A stretch of 64,000 bases of DNA from Paraburkholderia acidipaludis NBRC 101816 (GCF_000684975.1 NZ_BAXZ01000003.1:1-64000), one strand, 5' to 3'. Positions 32,252-42,217 are shown, numbered from the stretch's first letter. The notes: generated from the sequence alone by a model not told the origin. Made by a program: numbers and translations.

Positions 32252-32285
32252 GACCGGAGTAAGCGCTAAAGCGCTAACGCTGGTC
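32252..32285 (-). repeat. 34-bp palindromic repeat, copy 1
   Basis: A 34-base palindrome (GACCGGAGTAAGCGCT, then AA, then AGCGCTAACGCTGGTC) ends four bases before AGGAGA, the ribosome site of the chemoreceptor gene. Flanking GTCGAC and CATGGGAC are shared with copies 2 and 3. It is the reverse complement of those copies. Confidence 0.85.
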
Positions 32286-32304
32286 GACAGGAGATCGTTA
32301 AAAG

Positions 32305-33975
32305 ATGAAAGCTGTATCGCAGGGTAGCCGGCAAGCCGGTTTCGTGCCCCAGGACACAGGCGCCGCAGGCGCGGCCCAGACCTCCTCTCGAGCCGCGCGG
32401 CAAGGCGGCAAGGCGTTTTCGGTCAAGGCGACGCTGCGCACCGCATTTGCCGTGCTGCTGATCGGCACGCTCGCGGTGGGCGTGTTCTCGCTCACGCAGA
32501 TCAGCCGCCTCAACGGCTCGACGCAATCGATCTACGAACAGGGCTATGTGGCGAGCCGCGCGGCCGAAGAGATGCGCGGTCACATGCTGCGCGCGAGCCG
32601 CGCCCAGAAGATGCTGCTGACGGCCACCACGGCCAAGGAGCGCGACGAGCTGGGCGAGGATATCGACCACGATCTCGCGGCGCTCGGCAGCGAGATGAAT
32701 CAGCTGCAGCAGGACGCGCAGCGCTCGGGCGGCGCGGCGCTCGATCTCCAGAAGAAGCTGGCGAGCGCGAGTTCGACCTGGAGCGGCCATCTGCACGATT
32801 TCGTGACGCTCGTGAAGGCGCAGCCGCTCGATCTTTCGCAGATGGGCTGGCAGGTCGCCACGCAGGACGTCTCGCTGCTCGTCGAAACGGAGAAGCTCGA
32901 AAAGCTCGTCGACCAGCTCGTGGAGCAGCGCGGCGCCGCGGCGAAAGAAACGATTTCGGCGGCGGCGTTCATCTTCAAGTCGTCGTTCGTGATGATCGCC
33001 GCGGCCACCGCCGCGCTCTTCGTGCTCGCGTTCTTCGTGAGCGAATGGGTCGTGCGGCGCATCTCGCGGCAACTGGGCGGCGATCCGGCGGTAGCGAAGG
33101 CGATCGCGAGCCGCATTGCCGCGGGCGACCTCGCCCAGCCCGTGAAGATCGATGCGCGTGCCGCCTCGAGCATGCTTGGCGCGCTGCGCGACATGCAGCA
33201 AGGCCTTTCGGTGACGGTAGCGGAAATTGCCGCGAGCGCGGAGGCTATTGCTTCGGCGTCGGGCGAGATCTCCACCGGCAATCTCGACCTCTCGAAACGC
33301 ACCGAAGAGCAGGCGGTCGCGCTCGAACGCACCGCAAGCAGCATGGAGCAGCTCACCTCCACCGTGCGCCTGAACGCCGAGAACGCGGCGCAGGCGAGCA
33401 CGCTGGCGGGCAACGCTTCGGAGATCGCGGAGAAGGGCGGCGCCGTGGTGGGCCGCGTGGTCTCCACGATGAACGAGATCAACGACAGCGCGAAGAGCAT
33501 TGCCGACATCATCGGCGTGATCGAGGGCATTGCGTTCCAGACCAACATTCTCGCGCTCAACGCGGCCGTGGAGGCAGCGCGGGCGGGCGAGGAAGGGCGC
33601 GGCTTCTCGGTGGTGGCGGGCGAGGTGCGCAATCTCGCGCAGCGCAGCGCCACGGCGGCGAAGGAGATCAAGTCGCTCATCAGCGCCTCGGTGGAGCGCG
33701 TGGCGAACGGTTCGACGCTCGCGCAGGACGCCGGCCGCACGATGGACGACGTCGTGAAGGCGGTCAAGCGCGTGAACGACATCATCGGCGAGATTTCCGC
33801 GGCGTCGCACGAGCAGCGCGCCGGCATCGAGGAGATCAGCCGCTCGGTCACGCAGATGGACGCCGGCACGCAGCAGAATGCGGCGCTCGTGGAAGAGGCC
33901 ACGGCGGCCGCCCAGTCGCTCGACGACCAGGCCAGGGCGCTCAAGCGGCTGGTGGGGAAGTTCAGGCTGGCGTGA
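32305..33975 (+). CDS. methyl-accepting chemotaxis protein
   Basis: The 556-residue receptor has a short N-terminal tail, membrane helices at about 42-64 and 217-240 bounding a four-helix-bundle periplasmic sensor, a HAMP domain (VRRISRQLGGDP ... AAGDLAQPV), and the signalling domain. The hairpin tip is at about 405-445 (EGIAFQTNILALNAAVEAAR and EEGRGFSVVAGEVRNLAQRS), typical of the Tsr-like 36-heptad class. No NWETF-type tail for CheR/CheB is visible. It precedes the inositol locus but is convergent with it, so a role in inositol taxis is only a guess. A terminator follows at 34007. Confidence 0.92.
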   Translation: MKAVSQGSRQAGFVPQDTGAAGAAQTSSRAARQGGKAFSVKATLRTAFAVLLIGTLAVGVFSLTQISRLNGSTQSIYEQGYVASRAAEEMRGHMLRASRAQKMLLTATTAKERDELGEDIDHDLAALGSEMNQLQQDAQRSGGAALDLQKKLASASSTWSGHLHDFVTLVKAQPLDLSQMGWQVATQDVSLLVETEKLEKLVDQLVEQRGAAAKETISAAAFIFKSSFVMIAAATAALFVLAFFVSEWVVRRISRQLGGDPAVAKAIASRIAAGDLAQPVKIDARAASSMLGALRDMQQGLSVTVAEIAASAEAIASASGEISTGNLDLSKRTEEQAVALERTASSMEQLTSTVRLNAENAAQASTLAGNASEIAEKGGAVVGRVVSTMNEINDSAKSIADIIGVIEGIAFQTNILALNAAVEAARAGEEGRGFSVVAGEVRNLAQRSATAAKEIKSLISASVERVANGSTLAQDAGRTMDDVVKAVKRVNDIIGEISAASHEQRAGIEEISRSVTQMDAGTQQNAALVEEATAAAQSLDDQARALKRLVGKFRLA

Positions 33976-34006
33976 GGTGCTCCCCCGGCTGGCCTGGGGA
34001 TGATGC

Positions 34007-34034
34007 AAAAAGCCGCCTTTGCAGGCGGCTTTTT
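34007..34034. terminator. bidirectional terminator between chemoreceptor and iolB
   Basis: AAAAAGCCGCC (34007-34017) pairs with GGCGGCTTTTT (34024-34034); four bases or more of A and T flank it on either side, so it can end both converging transcripts. Confidence 0.92.
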
Positions 34035-34063
34035 GCGTTCAGGGGCACTGCGCTTGCTTCGGA

Positions 34064-34867
34064 TTACTTCGCATCGCGCTCGATGATCCATTCGTGGGCG
34101 GGATCGTTGTGGAAGTGCCACTCGCGGCGCGGGCCGGCCATGACATTCAGATAGTACGAGTCGTAGCCATACGGCACCGTGACCGGATGATAGCCGCGCG
34201 GCACCATGACCACGTCGTGATCCTCCACGGCCATGGTTTCGTCGAGGTCGCGCGCGTCGGTGTAGACGCGCTGGTACGCGAAGCCCTGCGGCGGGTTCAG
34301 CCGGTGATAGTAGGTTTCTTCCAGCGCGCTTTCCTGCGGCAGGCGATCGGCGTCGTGCTTGTGCGGCGGGTAGCTCGACGAATGCCCCGTGGGCGTGCGC
34401 ACTTCCACCACGAGCAGCGATTCCGCGGGCTCGGTCTGCGGGAGGATGTCGCAGACGTAGCGCGTATTGAGGCCCTTGCCGCGCGTCGAACGCTTCATCT
34501 GGGCAGGCTCGATGAGACGCAGGGGCAGCGTGCCTTGCGCCGGCGCGCTCGCCACGCCCACCTCTGCCGCGCGCGTGGCGCGCACGGTCGCCTTTACGCC
34601 GGGCGGCACGTAGAGCGCGCAGGGCGCCGTGTCCTCGAACACGCTGTCGCGCGAGCCGAGGCTCGACCAGCGCTCGCCGCCCGCCTCGATATCCACCGTG
34701 CCCGTGAGCACGACAATGCAGCTTTCGCGGTCTTTTTCGTACACGTAGACCACGTCGCCCTCGGCGAGCCGGTGCGCGGCGAAGCCCACGTAGCGCCAGC
34801 CCGCGCTGGCGGGCGTGACGCGCGCGATGGTCAGGCCTTCGCGCGCGGCCTTCACGAGCAGACTCAT
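34064..34867 (-). CDS. iolB: 5-deoxy-glucuronate isomerase
   Basis: The 267-residue bicupin converts 5-deoxy-D-glucuronate to 5-dehydro-2-deoxy-D-gluconate, after ring hydrolysis by IolD. It has the iolB markers: SSSYPPHKHD (metal-binding His), LEETYYHRLNPPQGFAYQRV, VMVPRGYHPV and YYLNVMAGP. ATG 34867 follows AAGGAGG, and it overlaps the iolE stop by four bases (ATGA). It is the last gene of the minus-strand inositol unit and stops before the shared terminator. Confidence 0.96.
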   Translation of the reverse strand: MSLLVKAAREGLTIARVTPASAGWRYVGFAAHRLAEGDVVYVYEKDRESCIVVLTGTVDIEAGGERWSSLGSRDSVFEDTAPCALYVPPGVKATVRATRAAEVGVASAPAQGTLPLRLIEPAQMKRSTRGKGLNTRYVCDILPQTEPAESLLVVEVRTPTGHSSSYPPHKHDADRLPQESALEETYYHRLNPPQGFAYQRVYTDARDLDETMAVEDHDVVMVPRGYHPVTVPYGYDSYYLNVMAGPRREWHFHNDPAHEWIIERDAK

Positions 34868-35802
34868 GCTGCCTCCTTCGATACGGTCGATGTTGCCGAT
34901 AGCGGTGACAGGGGCGGCGCGTCGGCGAGCTCGCGCAGCGTGCGATAGCCCTTCTGCGCGTAGGCATACGACGGGGCGATCACGGGATCCTGTTCGGCCT
35001 CGACCACGAGCCAGCCGCGATAGCCGTGGCGCTTGAGGCGATCGATGATCGTCGGGAAGTCGACGGCCCCGTCGCCGGGCACGGTGAACGCACCCGCGAG
35101 CACGGCGTCGAGAAAGCTCCAGTTGCGGTTGCGCGCGAGCTTGATGACGGCGGGGCGCACGTCCTTGCAGTGCACGTGGCAGACGCGCGCGATGTGCTTG
35201 TCGAGCTCGGCGACGGGATCGCCGCCCGCGAACGTCATGTGCCCCGCGTCGAACAGCAGGCCTACCGCGTCGCTCGTGCGCGCCATCAGTTTGTCCACGT
35301 CGGCGGGCGTTTCGACATAAGCGCCCATGTGATGGTGATAGGCGAGCCGCACGCCTCGCGAGAGCGTGTGCTGCGCGAAGGCGTCCACGCGCGCGGCGTA
35401 GGCATCCCATTGCGCGTCGCTGAAGAAGCGCGGCCGCTGGTACAGCGGGCGCGGCGCGCCCTGGATCGAATCGGCCACTTCACCGTACACCATGACCGTC
35501 GCGCCGTTTTTCGCGAGCAGGTCGAGATGCCTGTCCACGGCGGCGATCTCTTCCTCCACGCTGCGGCGCGCCAGCATGCCCGAGTACCAGCCCGATACGA
35601 GCGAAAGGTCGTACTGGGCGAGCAGGGTCTTCAGGGCCTGCGGCTCGCGCGGAAACTTGTTGCCGAGCTCGAAGCCTTCGTAGCCGATCTCGCGCCCTTC
35701 GGTCAGCGCGAGCTCGAGCGGCGTCTCGCCACCCAGCGACGGCAGGTCGTCGTTCATCCACGAAAGCGGATTGATGCCGATGCGTACTTCAAATGCGCTC
35801 AT
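34864..35802 (-). CDS. iolE: myo-inosose-2 dehydratase
   Basis: The 312-residue TIM-barrel enzyme removes water from scyllo-inosose to give the trihydroxycyclohexanedione. Family blocks are GINPLSWMNDDLPSLGG near the N-terminus, GYEGFELGNKFP, YHHHMGAYVETPADVD, LLFDAGHMTFAGGDP and VCHVHCKDVRP, which include the divalent metal ligands. It is nine bases after iolD and overlaps iolB. The length is normal for IolE. Confidence 0.96.
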   Translation of the reverse strand: MSAFEVRIGINPLSWMNDDLPSLGGETPLELALTEGREIGYEGFELGNKFPREPQALKTLLAQYDLSLVSGWYSGMLARRSVEEEIAAVDRHLDLLAKNGATVMVYGEVADSIQGAPRPLYQRPRFFSDAQWDAYAARVDAFAQHTLSRGVRLAYHHHMGAYVETPADVDKLMARTSDAVGLLFDAGHMTFAGGDPVAELDKHIARVCHVHCKDVRPAVIKLARNRNWSFLDAVLAGAFTVPGDGAVDFPTIIDRLKRHGYRGWLVVEAEQDPVIAPSYAYAQKGYRTLRELADAPPLSPLSATSTVSKEAA

Positions 35803-35811
35803 ATGCGTTCC

Positions 35812-37851
35812 TCAGGCTTGATCGTCGTTGCGCGGCACGGGTGCGTCGGCGCCATCGGCGTCGGCCGGTGCGGCCGCGGGCGCCGTGTTTTCCGGCTGCG
35901 CGGCGGGTTCCTCGCCGCGGCTGCGCGAGGCCAGGCGTTCGTCGTAGTGTTCGCGTGCTTCGCGCACCGCCGCGCGCGCCGACACTTCGGGCACGGCCAC
36001 TTCCCACCACCAGCCGCCGTCCGCGGTCGTGCGCGCGGGATCGGTGTCGATGCTGATGAGGTAGGTGCGTGCCGAGGCGCGGGCGCGCTGCATGGCGGCC
36101 TCGAGTTCGGCGACGTTCGCGACGTGCTCAGCCTGGGCGCCCAGCGAGCGCGCATGCGAGGCGAAGTCGATGCGCGGCGCGCCGAGCGGGCCCTGCGCGC
36201 AGTCGTCGAACAGGTTGTTGAACGGCGCGCTGCCCGTGGCCTGCTGCAAGCGGTTGATGCAGCCGTAGCCGCGGTTGTCGAGCACGACGATGATGAGCTT
36301 CGCGCCGAGCATCACCGAGGTGGCGATCTCGCTGTTCATCATCAGGTAGCTGCCGTCGCCCACCATCACGATCACTTCGCGATCGGGCCGCGCGAGCTTC
36401 GCGCCGAGGCCGCCCGCGATCTCGTAGCCCATGCACGAGTAGCCGTACTCGACGTGATAGGCGCCGGGCCGGCCCGCGCGCCAGAGCTTGTGCAGTTCGG
36501 CCGGCAGCGTGCCGGCCGCGCAGACGACGATGTCTTCCGCGGGCGAGCGGCTCGACGAGCGCTGCACCGCGCCGATCACGTCGGCGTCGTAGGGCAGGGA
36601 GTTGCGTTCCTGCGGGGCATGCGTGAGCGCCTCGACGCGCTCGCGCCATTCGCCCGCGAGGCTCAGGGCTTTGGCGGTCCAGCCCGCGTCCGCGCGCCAC
36701 TCGCCGAGCTCTTCGCCGAGCGCGGCGAGCGCGAGCTTCGCGTCGGCCTGCACGGTCCACGCGTTGTGCTTGAGCGCGTCGAAGCCGTTGGCGTTCACGC
36801 CGATCACGTGCGCGTGCTGGAACAGCGAATTCGAGCCGGTCGTGAAGTCCTGCAGCCGCGTGCCGACGGCGAGAATGCAGTCGGCTTCGTGCGCGAGTGC
36901 GTTGGCGCCGGGCGAGCCCGTCACGCCGAGCGCGCCGACGTTGAGCGGGTCGTCCCACGCGAGCGCGCCTTTGCCGGCCTGGGTTTCGGCGACCGGAATG
37001 CCGCGCGCCGCCGCGAGCGCCTGCAGCGTTTCCGAGGCGCGCGAGTACAGCACGCCGCCGCCCGCCACGATCAGCGGACGCTTGGCGCGCGAGAGCTGGT
37101 CGAGCGCGCTGTCGATCTCGGCCTGCACCGGGGCGGGCGCATGAAAGCTCACGAGGCGCGGCGTGAAGAAGCTCACCGGGTAGTCCCATGCGGTGGCCTG
37201 CACGTCCTGCGGCAGCGCGAGCGTGACGGGGCCGCACAGCGCCGCGTCGGTCAGCACGCGCATGGCGCGCGGCAGCGCCGTGAGCAACTGCGCGGGATGG
37301 ACGATGCGGTCGAAGTAGCGCGAGACCGGCTTGAGCGCGTCGTTGGCCGAGAGGCCGCCGTCGTGCAGGTCTTCGATCTGCTGCAGCACCGGGTCGGGCT
37401 CGCGCGAAACGAAGATGTCGCCGGGCAGCAGCAGCAGCGGCAGGCGGTTCACGTGCGCGAGCGCAGCGGCGGTGACGAGGTTCGTCGCGCCGGGGCCAAT
37501 CGACGTGGTCACGGCCATCATGCGGCGGCGGAAATGCGCCTTCGCGTAGGCGATCGCGCTGTGCGCCATCGCCTGCTCGTTGTGCGCGCGCAGCGTGGGC
37601 AGTTCGTGGCGCCACTGATAGAGCGCCTCGCCGAGCCCAGCCACGTTGCCATGGCCGAAGATCGCGAACACGCCGCCAAAGAGCGGCTCGGTGCGGCCCG
37701 AGCCGTCCTCGCTGGCCACGCGCTGCGCGGCTAGATAACGCACCAGCGCCTGGGCGGCCGTGAGGCGCACCGTCGGGCCGTGCGCGGCCTGCTGGACGCT
37801 CGGGTGAGCGGGGTGGTTTTCCGTCGCGGCGGGAGCAATGCGCTGGTTCAT
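35812..37851 (-). CDS. iolD: 3D-(3,5/4)-trihydroxycyclohexane-1,2-dione acylhydrolase
   Basis: The 679-residue thiamine-diphosphate enzyme opens the ring of the IolE product to 5-deoxyglucuronate. It has the N-terminal PYR domain with the catalytic Glu region (GNVAGLGEALYQ), a central domain, and the PP domain with MVGDGSYLMMNSEIATSVML and VVLDNRGYGCINRL, the ThDP-Mg motif. The C-terminus has an Ala/Pro-rich tail of about 50 residues (EEPAAQPENTAPAAAPADAD) not needed for the fold. The start overlaps the iolC stop by four bases. Confidence 0.96.
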   Translation of the reverse strand: MNQRIAPAATENHPAHPSVQQAAHGPTVRLTAAQALVRYLAAQRVASEDGSGRTEPLFGGVFAIFGHGNVAGLGEALYQWRHELPTLRAHNEQAMAHSAIAYAKAHFRRRMMAVTTSIGPGATNLVTAAALAHVNRLPLLLLPGDIFVSREPDPVLQQIEDLHDGGLSANDALKPVSRYFDRIVHPAQLLTALPRAMRVLTDAALCGPVTLALPQDVQATAWDYPVSFFTPRLVSFHAPAPVQAEIDSALDQLSRAKRPLIVAGGGVLYSRASETLQALAAARGIPVAETQAGKGALAWDDPLNVGALGVTGSPGANALAHEADCILAVGTRLQDFTTGSNSLFQHAHVIGVNANGFDALKHNAWTVQADAKLALAALGEELGEWRADAGWTAKALSLAGEWRERVEALTHAPQERNSLPYDADVIGAVQRSSSRSPAEDIVVCAAGTLPAELHKLWRAGRPGAYHVEYGYSCMGYEIAGGLGAKLARPDREVIVMVGDGSYLMMNSEIATSVMLGAKLIIVVLDNRGYGCINRLQQATGSAPFNNLFDDCAQGPLGAPRIDFASHARSLGAQAEHVANVAELEAAMQRARASARTYLISIDTDPARTTADGGWWWEVAVPEVSARAAVREAREHYDERLASRSRGEEPAAQPENTAPAAAPADADGADAPVPRNDDQA

Positions 37852-39884
37852 GCTGCTTTCTCCTCGCGGGTGAGCGCCGCGTCGGCGCCGGTTTGCGGTT
37901 GCGTGCGCGAGGCGCGCCAGGCGGCGATCAGCGTTTCGAACGTGCGGCGCACGCGGGCGATCACTTCATCGTCGCCGATCTCGCCCGCGAGCCAGGCAAG
38001 GCTCGGTTCATAGAAGATCGTGCGGCCCACCGTGAAGCCGCGGCAAGTGGCCGACTGCGCCGCGAGACGGAAGCCTTCCTCGAGCTGCTCGACCGGCGCC
38101 GAGAGTCCGAGCATTACGACGCCGCGGCAATACGGGTCGCGCTCGGCGATCAGCGCGTCGATGGCGCGCCACTGTTCGGCGTCCGTCGGCTCCAGCTTCC
38201 ACCACTCGGGGTAGAGGCCGATGTTGTAGAGGCGCTTGAGCGCGCGGTAGACGGTATCGGGCGGGTTCGGCACGCCGTCGCGCTTCGGCGGAATCACTTC
38301 CAGCAGCAGTTCGTGGCCGCTGGCCTGCACGGCGTCGTAGAGCGCGCGCAGTTGGGACTCCTGCTCGATGCGCTGCTCGACGGGATCGTCGGGATGATAT
38401 TGCACGAGACACTTGACCGTGTGCGAGACGGGCCACGACGCCAGCGTCGTGCCGATCGAGCGGCCGTGATCGAACACGAGCGGCACCGAACCGGGCAGCT
38501 CGACGGGACGGCCGATCCACCAGCCGCGCCCGGTGGCCGCGTTCAGCGCGTCCTGGCCATAGCGGTCGTCGATCAGGACGCCGATGCGTCCTTGCAGGCC
38601 GAGCGCCTGCTCGGTCTGGGCGACGGCTTCGACGAAGAGGTTCTTGAGCTGCGAAATGCGCGCTTCGTCGGCGCCCGTTTGCTGCGCGAGGTCGAAGAAC
38701 TGGTTGCGATGGTCGAAGGCGAAGCCCAGCACTTCGTCGTGCTGAACGCGCGCCGGCGTCACGCGGTGCAGGCGCGCGAGCGTCGCGTCGCGGTCGGGGC
38801 GGCGCATGCGCACGGGGTCGGCGGCGGCTTCGCTCAGGAAGTAGTCGAGTTCCGCGGGCGTCGGCATGGCCGGTGCGCAGCCGTGGCGCGACACCACCAG
38901 CGCGCCGCACGCGTTCGCGGCGCGCGCGCAGTCTTCGAGCGACGCATCGCGCAGCCATCCCGAGAGGAAGCCCGAGGCGAACGCGTCGCCCGCGCCCAGC
39001 ACGTTGAGCACTTCGACTTCCACGCCGCGCTGCATCGGCAGCGAGTCGAGCGAGGCCGGCACGGAGCCCTCGATGATCTGGCAGCCGAGCGGCCCGCGCT
39101 TGACGAGCAGCGTGGCGCCGGTGACTTCGCGCACGCGCATGAGAGCTTCGGCCAGCGATTCCTTGCCGCCGGCAATGCGGAACTCTTCTTCCGTGCCGAT
39201 CACGAGGTCGAAGAGCGGCAGAATGCGCTGCAGGTGGGCGGAGACGCCTTCGCTCGCGACAAAGCGCGTCTCGCCGTCGGCCTTGCCGGTGAGGCCCCAC
39301 AGCACCGGGCGATAGTCGATGTCGAGCACCGTGCGCACGTTGTTGCGGCGCGCGTAGTCGAGCGCCGCGAGGCTCGTGCGGTTCACCTGCTCGGTGGAGA
39401 AGTGCGTGCCCGTGATGAGCAGGGCTTTCGACGAGGCGATGAACGCTTCGTCGAAGTCGCCCGCGTCGACGGCCATGTCGGCGCAATTCTCGCGGTAGAA
39501 GATGAGCGGGAACGTGTCGCGATCTTTCAGGCCGAGCAGCACGAGCGCGGTCAGGCGCTCGTAGTCCACGCGCACGTGGCTCGTGTCGCAGCCTTCCTTC
39601 GCGAGCGTTTCGACGAGAAAGCGGCCCATGTGATCGTCGCCGACACGCGTGAGCATGGCCGACCGGAGTCCTAACCGTGCGCAGCCGAACGCGATGTTCG
39701 CCGACGACCCGCCCAGGTACTTCGAGAAGGTCGAGACGTCTTCGAGCCGCGCGCCGACCTGCTGCGCGTAGAGATCCGCGCCAAGACGCCCGAGACAGAC
39801 GATGTCGCGCGTCTTGCCGGGCGCGAAGCGGCTCGCCGCGTCGGTGGCTGCGGCGGACGAGGCGGGGGAACGGGTGAGTGCCAT
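37848..39884 (-). CDS. iolC: 5-dehydro-2-deoxygluconokinase fused to a DUF2090 aldolase-like domain
   Basis: This 678-residue fusion has a PfkB/ribokinase-type kinase at about 25-340 (VCLGRLGADLYAQQ, YLGGSSANIAFGCARLG and the catalytic GAGDAFASG with Asp300) and a DUF2090 domain at about 350-660 (LGFAFDHRNQFFDLAQQ, VLIDDRYGQDAL and GFTVGRTIFYEPSLAW). The kinase makes 5-dehydro-2-deoxygluconate 6-phosphate; the DUF2090 domain resembles class I aldolases and probably splits it to DHAP and malonate semialdehyde, replacing a separate IolJ. This fusion is common in proteobacteria. It overlaps iolD by four bases and follows the ATPase gene by 39. Confidence 0.93.
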   Translation of the reverse strand: MALTRSPASSAAATDAASRFAPGKTRDIVCLGRLGADLYAQQVGARLEDVSTFSKYLGGSSANIAFGCARLGLRSAMLTRVGDDHMGRFLVETLAKEGCDTSHVRVDYERLTALVLLGLKDRDTFPLIFYRENCADMAVDAGDFDEAFIASSKALLITGTHFSTEQVNRTSLAALDYARRNNVRTVLDIDYRPVLWGLTGKADGETRFVASEGVSAHLQRILPLFDLVIGTEEEFRIAGGKESLAEALMRVREVTGATLLVKRGPLGCQIIEGSVPASLDSLPMQRGVEVEVLNVLGAGDAFASGFLSGWLRDASLEDCARAANACGALVVSRHGCAPAMPTPAELDYFLSEAAADPVRMRRPDRDATLARLHRVTPARVQHDEVLGFAFDHRNQFFDLAQQTGADEARISQLKNLFVEAVAQTEQALGLQGRIGVLIDDRYGQDALNAATGRGWWIGRPVELPGSVPLVFDHGRSIGTTLASWPVSHTVKCLVQYHPDDPVEQRIEQESQLRALYDAVQASGHELLLEVIPPKRDGVPNPPDTVYRALKRLYNIGLYPEWWKLEPTDAEQWRAIDALIAERDPYCRGVVMLGLSAPVEQLEEGFRLAAQSATCRGFTVGRTIFYEPSLAWLAGEIGDDEVIARVRRTFETLIAAWRASRTQPQTGADAALTREEKAA

Positions 39885-39923
39885 AGGTATTCCTGTTGAA
39901 TTCGATGCCGTCGTGGCGCGCGC

Positions 39924-40745
<822 letters not shown>

Positions 40746-40758
40746 GGTGGCCTCCGGA

Positions 40759-41931
40759 TTACGACTGCGCGACGCGACGGCGCACGTAGTGGTTGAACAG
40801 CACGGCCATCAGCAGCATGAGGCCGAGGAAGACGCGGAACCAGTCCGAATCGATGTTTGTGTAGGTGATGCCGATCTGCACGACGCCGAAGATCAGCGCG
40901 CCGAATGCGGAACCGATCACCGAACCGTAGCCGCCCGTGAGCAGCGTGCCGCCGATCACCGCGGCAATGATGGCTTCGAACTCTTTCTGCAGGCCGCGGT
41001 CGGCGGCGGCGGAGCCGATGTCGCACACCTGCAGCACGGCGAAGAGGCACGAGCAGAAAGCAGTCAGCATGAAGAGCGAGATCTTGACGCGCTTGACGGG
41101 GACGCCGACGTTCTTCGCGGCGTTGGCGTCGCCGCCCACGGCGAGAATCCAGTTGCCGTAGCGCGTTTTTGCGAGCACGAACGCGCCGATGATCGTGAGT
41201 GCGAACCACCAGAGAATGACCTTCGGTACGCCGGGCACGAGCGGCTGGCCGTTGTCGAGCATCTTGCCGATGCCCATGTGGGCGAGGGCGATGAAGAGGC
41301 CCTTGAACGCCGTGCCGTGAAACAGGAAGTTGCTGAGCGCGTCGGCTTTGGCGACGTCGCCCACGCCCGAGACGATCGTGCGGTCGGCGAACATGATCGA
41401 GAGCGCGAGCGTGAGGCCGCGCAGGATGAACATGAACGCGAGCGTCACGATGAACGATGGCAGCCGCGTGCGCATGACGAGGTAGCCGTTGAGCGCGCCG
41501 ATCGCGGTGCAGCCCGCGAACGCGAACAGGATGGAAAGCGCGATGGGCCAGTGGAAGTACATGGTCGGAATGGCGACCATCATCCCGGCGAAGCCGATCA
41601 TCGAGCCGATCGAGAGGTCGAACTCGCCGGCGATCATGAGCAGACACGCGCCGACCGAGAGAATGCCGAGGTAGGCCGCGACCTGCGACCAGTTCATGAT
41701 GCCGTCGAGGTCGAACATGCCCGAGCCGCCGGCGCCGATGGCGAACACGGCGAATACGAGCACGGTGCCGGAAATCGCGGCGAATTCGGGCCGGCCGAGC
41801 AGATGGCCGAAGCGCGATTCGCGGCGCACGCGCTCGTCCGTCGCGCCTGTCCCTGCCGGGGGCGTGGCGTCGGCGTTCTGCGCGCTGCCGTCCGGGGAAT
41901 GCGAGGGAAAGTGTTTGCCGGCTACACCCAT
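40759..41931 (-). CDS. inositol/sugar ABC transporter permease (CUT2 type)
   Basis: The 390-residue protein has about ten membrane helices and RbsC-type motifs: GEFDLSIGSMIGFAGMM near helix 2, GALNGYLVMRTRLPSFIVTL and GGTLLTGGYGSVIGSAFGAL near the end. The N-terminal 50 residues are hydrophilic and Ala/Pro-rich. It is thirteen bases upstream of the ATPase gene. The 286-bp gap to the binding-protein gene has two palindromic repeats (41947-42029), which may lower readthrough from the high-level binding-protein transcript. Confidence 0.93.
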   Translation of the reverse strand: MGVAGKHFPSHSPDGSAQNADATPPAGTGATDERVRRESRFGHLLGRPEFAAISGTVLVFAVFAIGAGGSGMFDLDGIMNWSQVAAYLGILSVGACLLMIAGEFDLSIGSMIGFAGMMVAIPTMYFHWPIALSILFAFAGCTAIGALNGYLVMRTRLPSFIVTLAFMFILRGLTLALSIMFADRTIVSGVGDVAKADALSNFLFHGTAFKGLFIALAHMGIGKMLDNGQPLVPGVPKVILWWFALTIIGAFVLAKTRYGNWILAVGGDANAAKNVGVPVKRVKISLFMLTAFCSCLFAVLQVCDIGSAAADRGLQKEFEAIIAAVIGGTLLTGGYGSVIGSAFGALIFGVVQIGITYTNIDSDWFRVFLGLMLLMAVLFNHYVRRRVAQS

Positions 41932-41946
41932 GATGTCTCCTTTGTC

Positions 41947-41980
41947 GACCGGAGTTAGCGCTTCAGCGCTTACTCCGGTC
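41947..41980 (+). repeat. 34-bp palindromic repeat, copy 2
   Basis: GACCGGAGTTAGCGCT, then TC, then AGCGCTTACTCCGGTC: a stem of 16 pairs with one mismatch. It lies 15 bases before the permease ATG, in the leader of that gene, and would form a very stable hairpin in the mRNA. It shares flanking GTCGAC and CCCA with the other copies. Confidence 0.9.
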
Positions 41981-41995
41981 CCACGTAGAACGGTC

Positions 41996-42029
41996 GACCT
42001 GAGTTAGCGCTTCAGCGCTGATTCCGGTC
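41996..42029 (+). repeat. 34-bp palindromic repeat, copy 3
   Basis: GACCTGAGTTAGCGCT, then TC, then AGCGCTGATTCCGGTC; three positions differ from perfect pairing, two of them allow G-U. It follows copy 2 in the same orientation at a 49-base period. Confidence 0.88.
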
Positions 42030-42217
42030 CCATGCAGTTGCTGATGCCCGGTACGCCACCCCATGCGTCATGCAGTGAGGCGGAACACAGTGGCGGCGTA
42101 CCGGTGAAGAGCGCGCGGCGCGGTGAGCGAAGGGCGAAACGGGACTCGCGAGGGGCGAACCGTCGCCGCGCGGGGCTGACGAAAAACTGCTCTGCTACTA
42201 CGTTACGACTGGACGAA

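Larger units (their letters stand above)
31893..32304. other. divergent regulatory region between Fsr-type exporter and chemoreceptor
   Basis: The 412 bp contain no supported gene. Toward the exporter there is TATACA (31977-31972 on the minus strand) as -10 candidate and an imperfect dyad at 31986-32007. Toward the chemoreceptor there is a good promoter at 32065-32092, then a 34-bp palindrome at 32252-32285 immediately before the ribosome site. Confidence 0.6.

Noticed and set aside
32266..34008. A 580-codon open frame antisense to the chemoreceptor
   Set aside because: Composition typical of a shadow frame; the receptor gene has complete signalling motifs.
35026..37734. A 902-codon open frame antisense to iolE and iolD
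   Set aside because: Both sense genes are certain and fill the region; the antisense frame has no recognisable domain.
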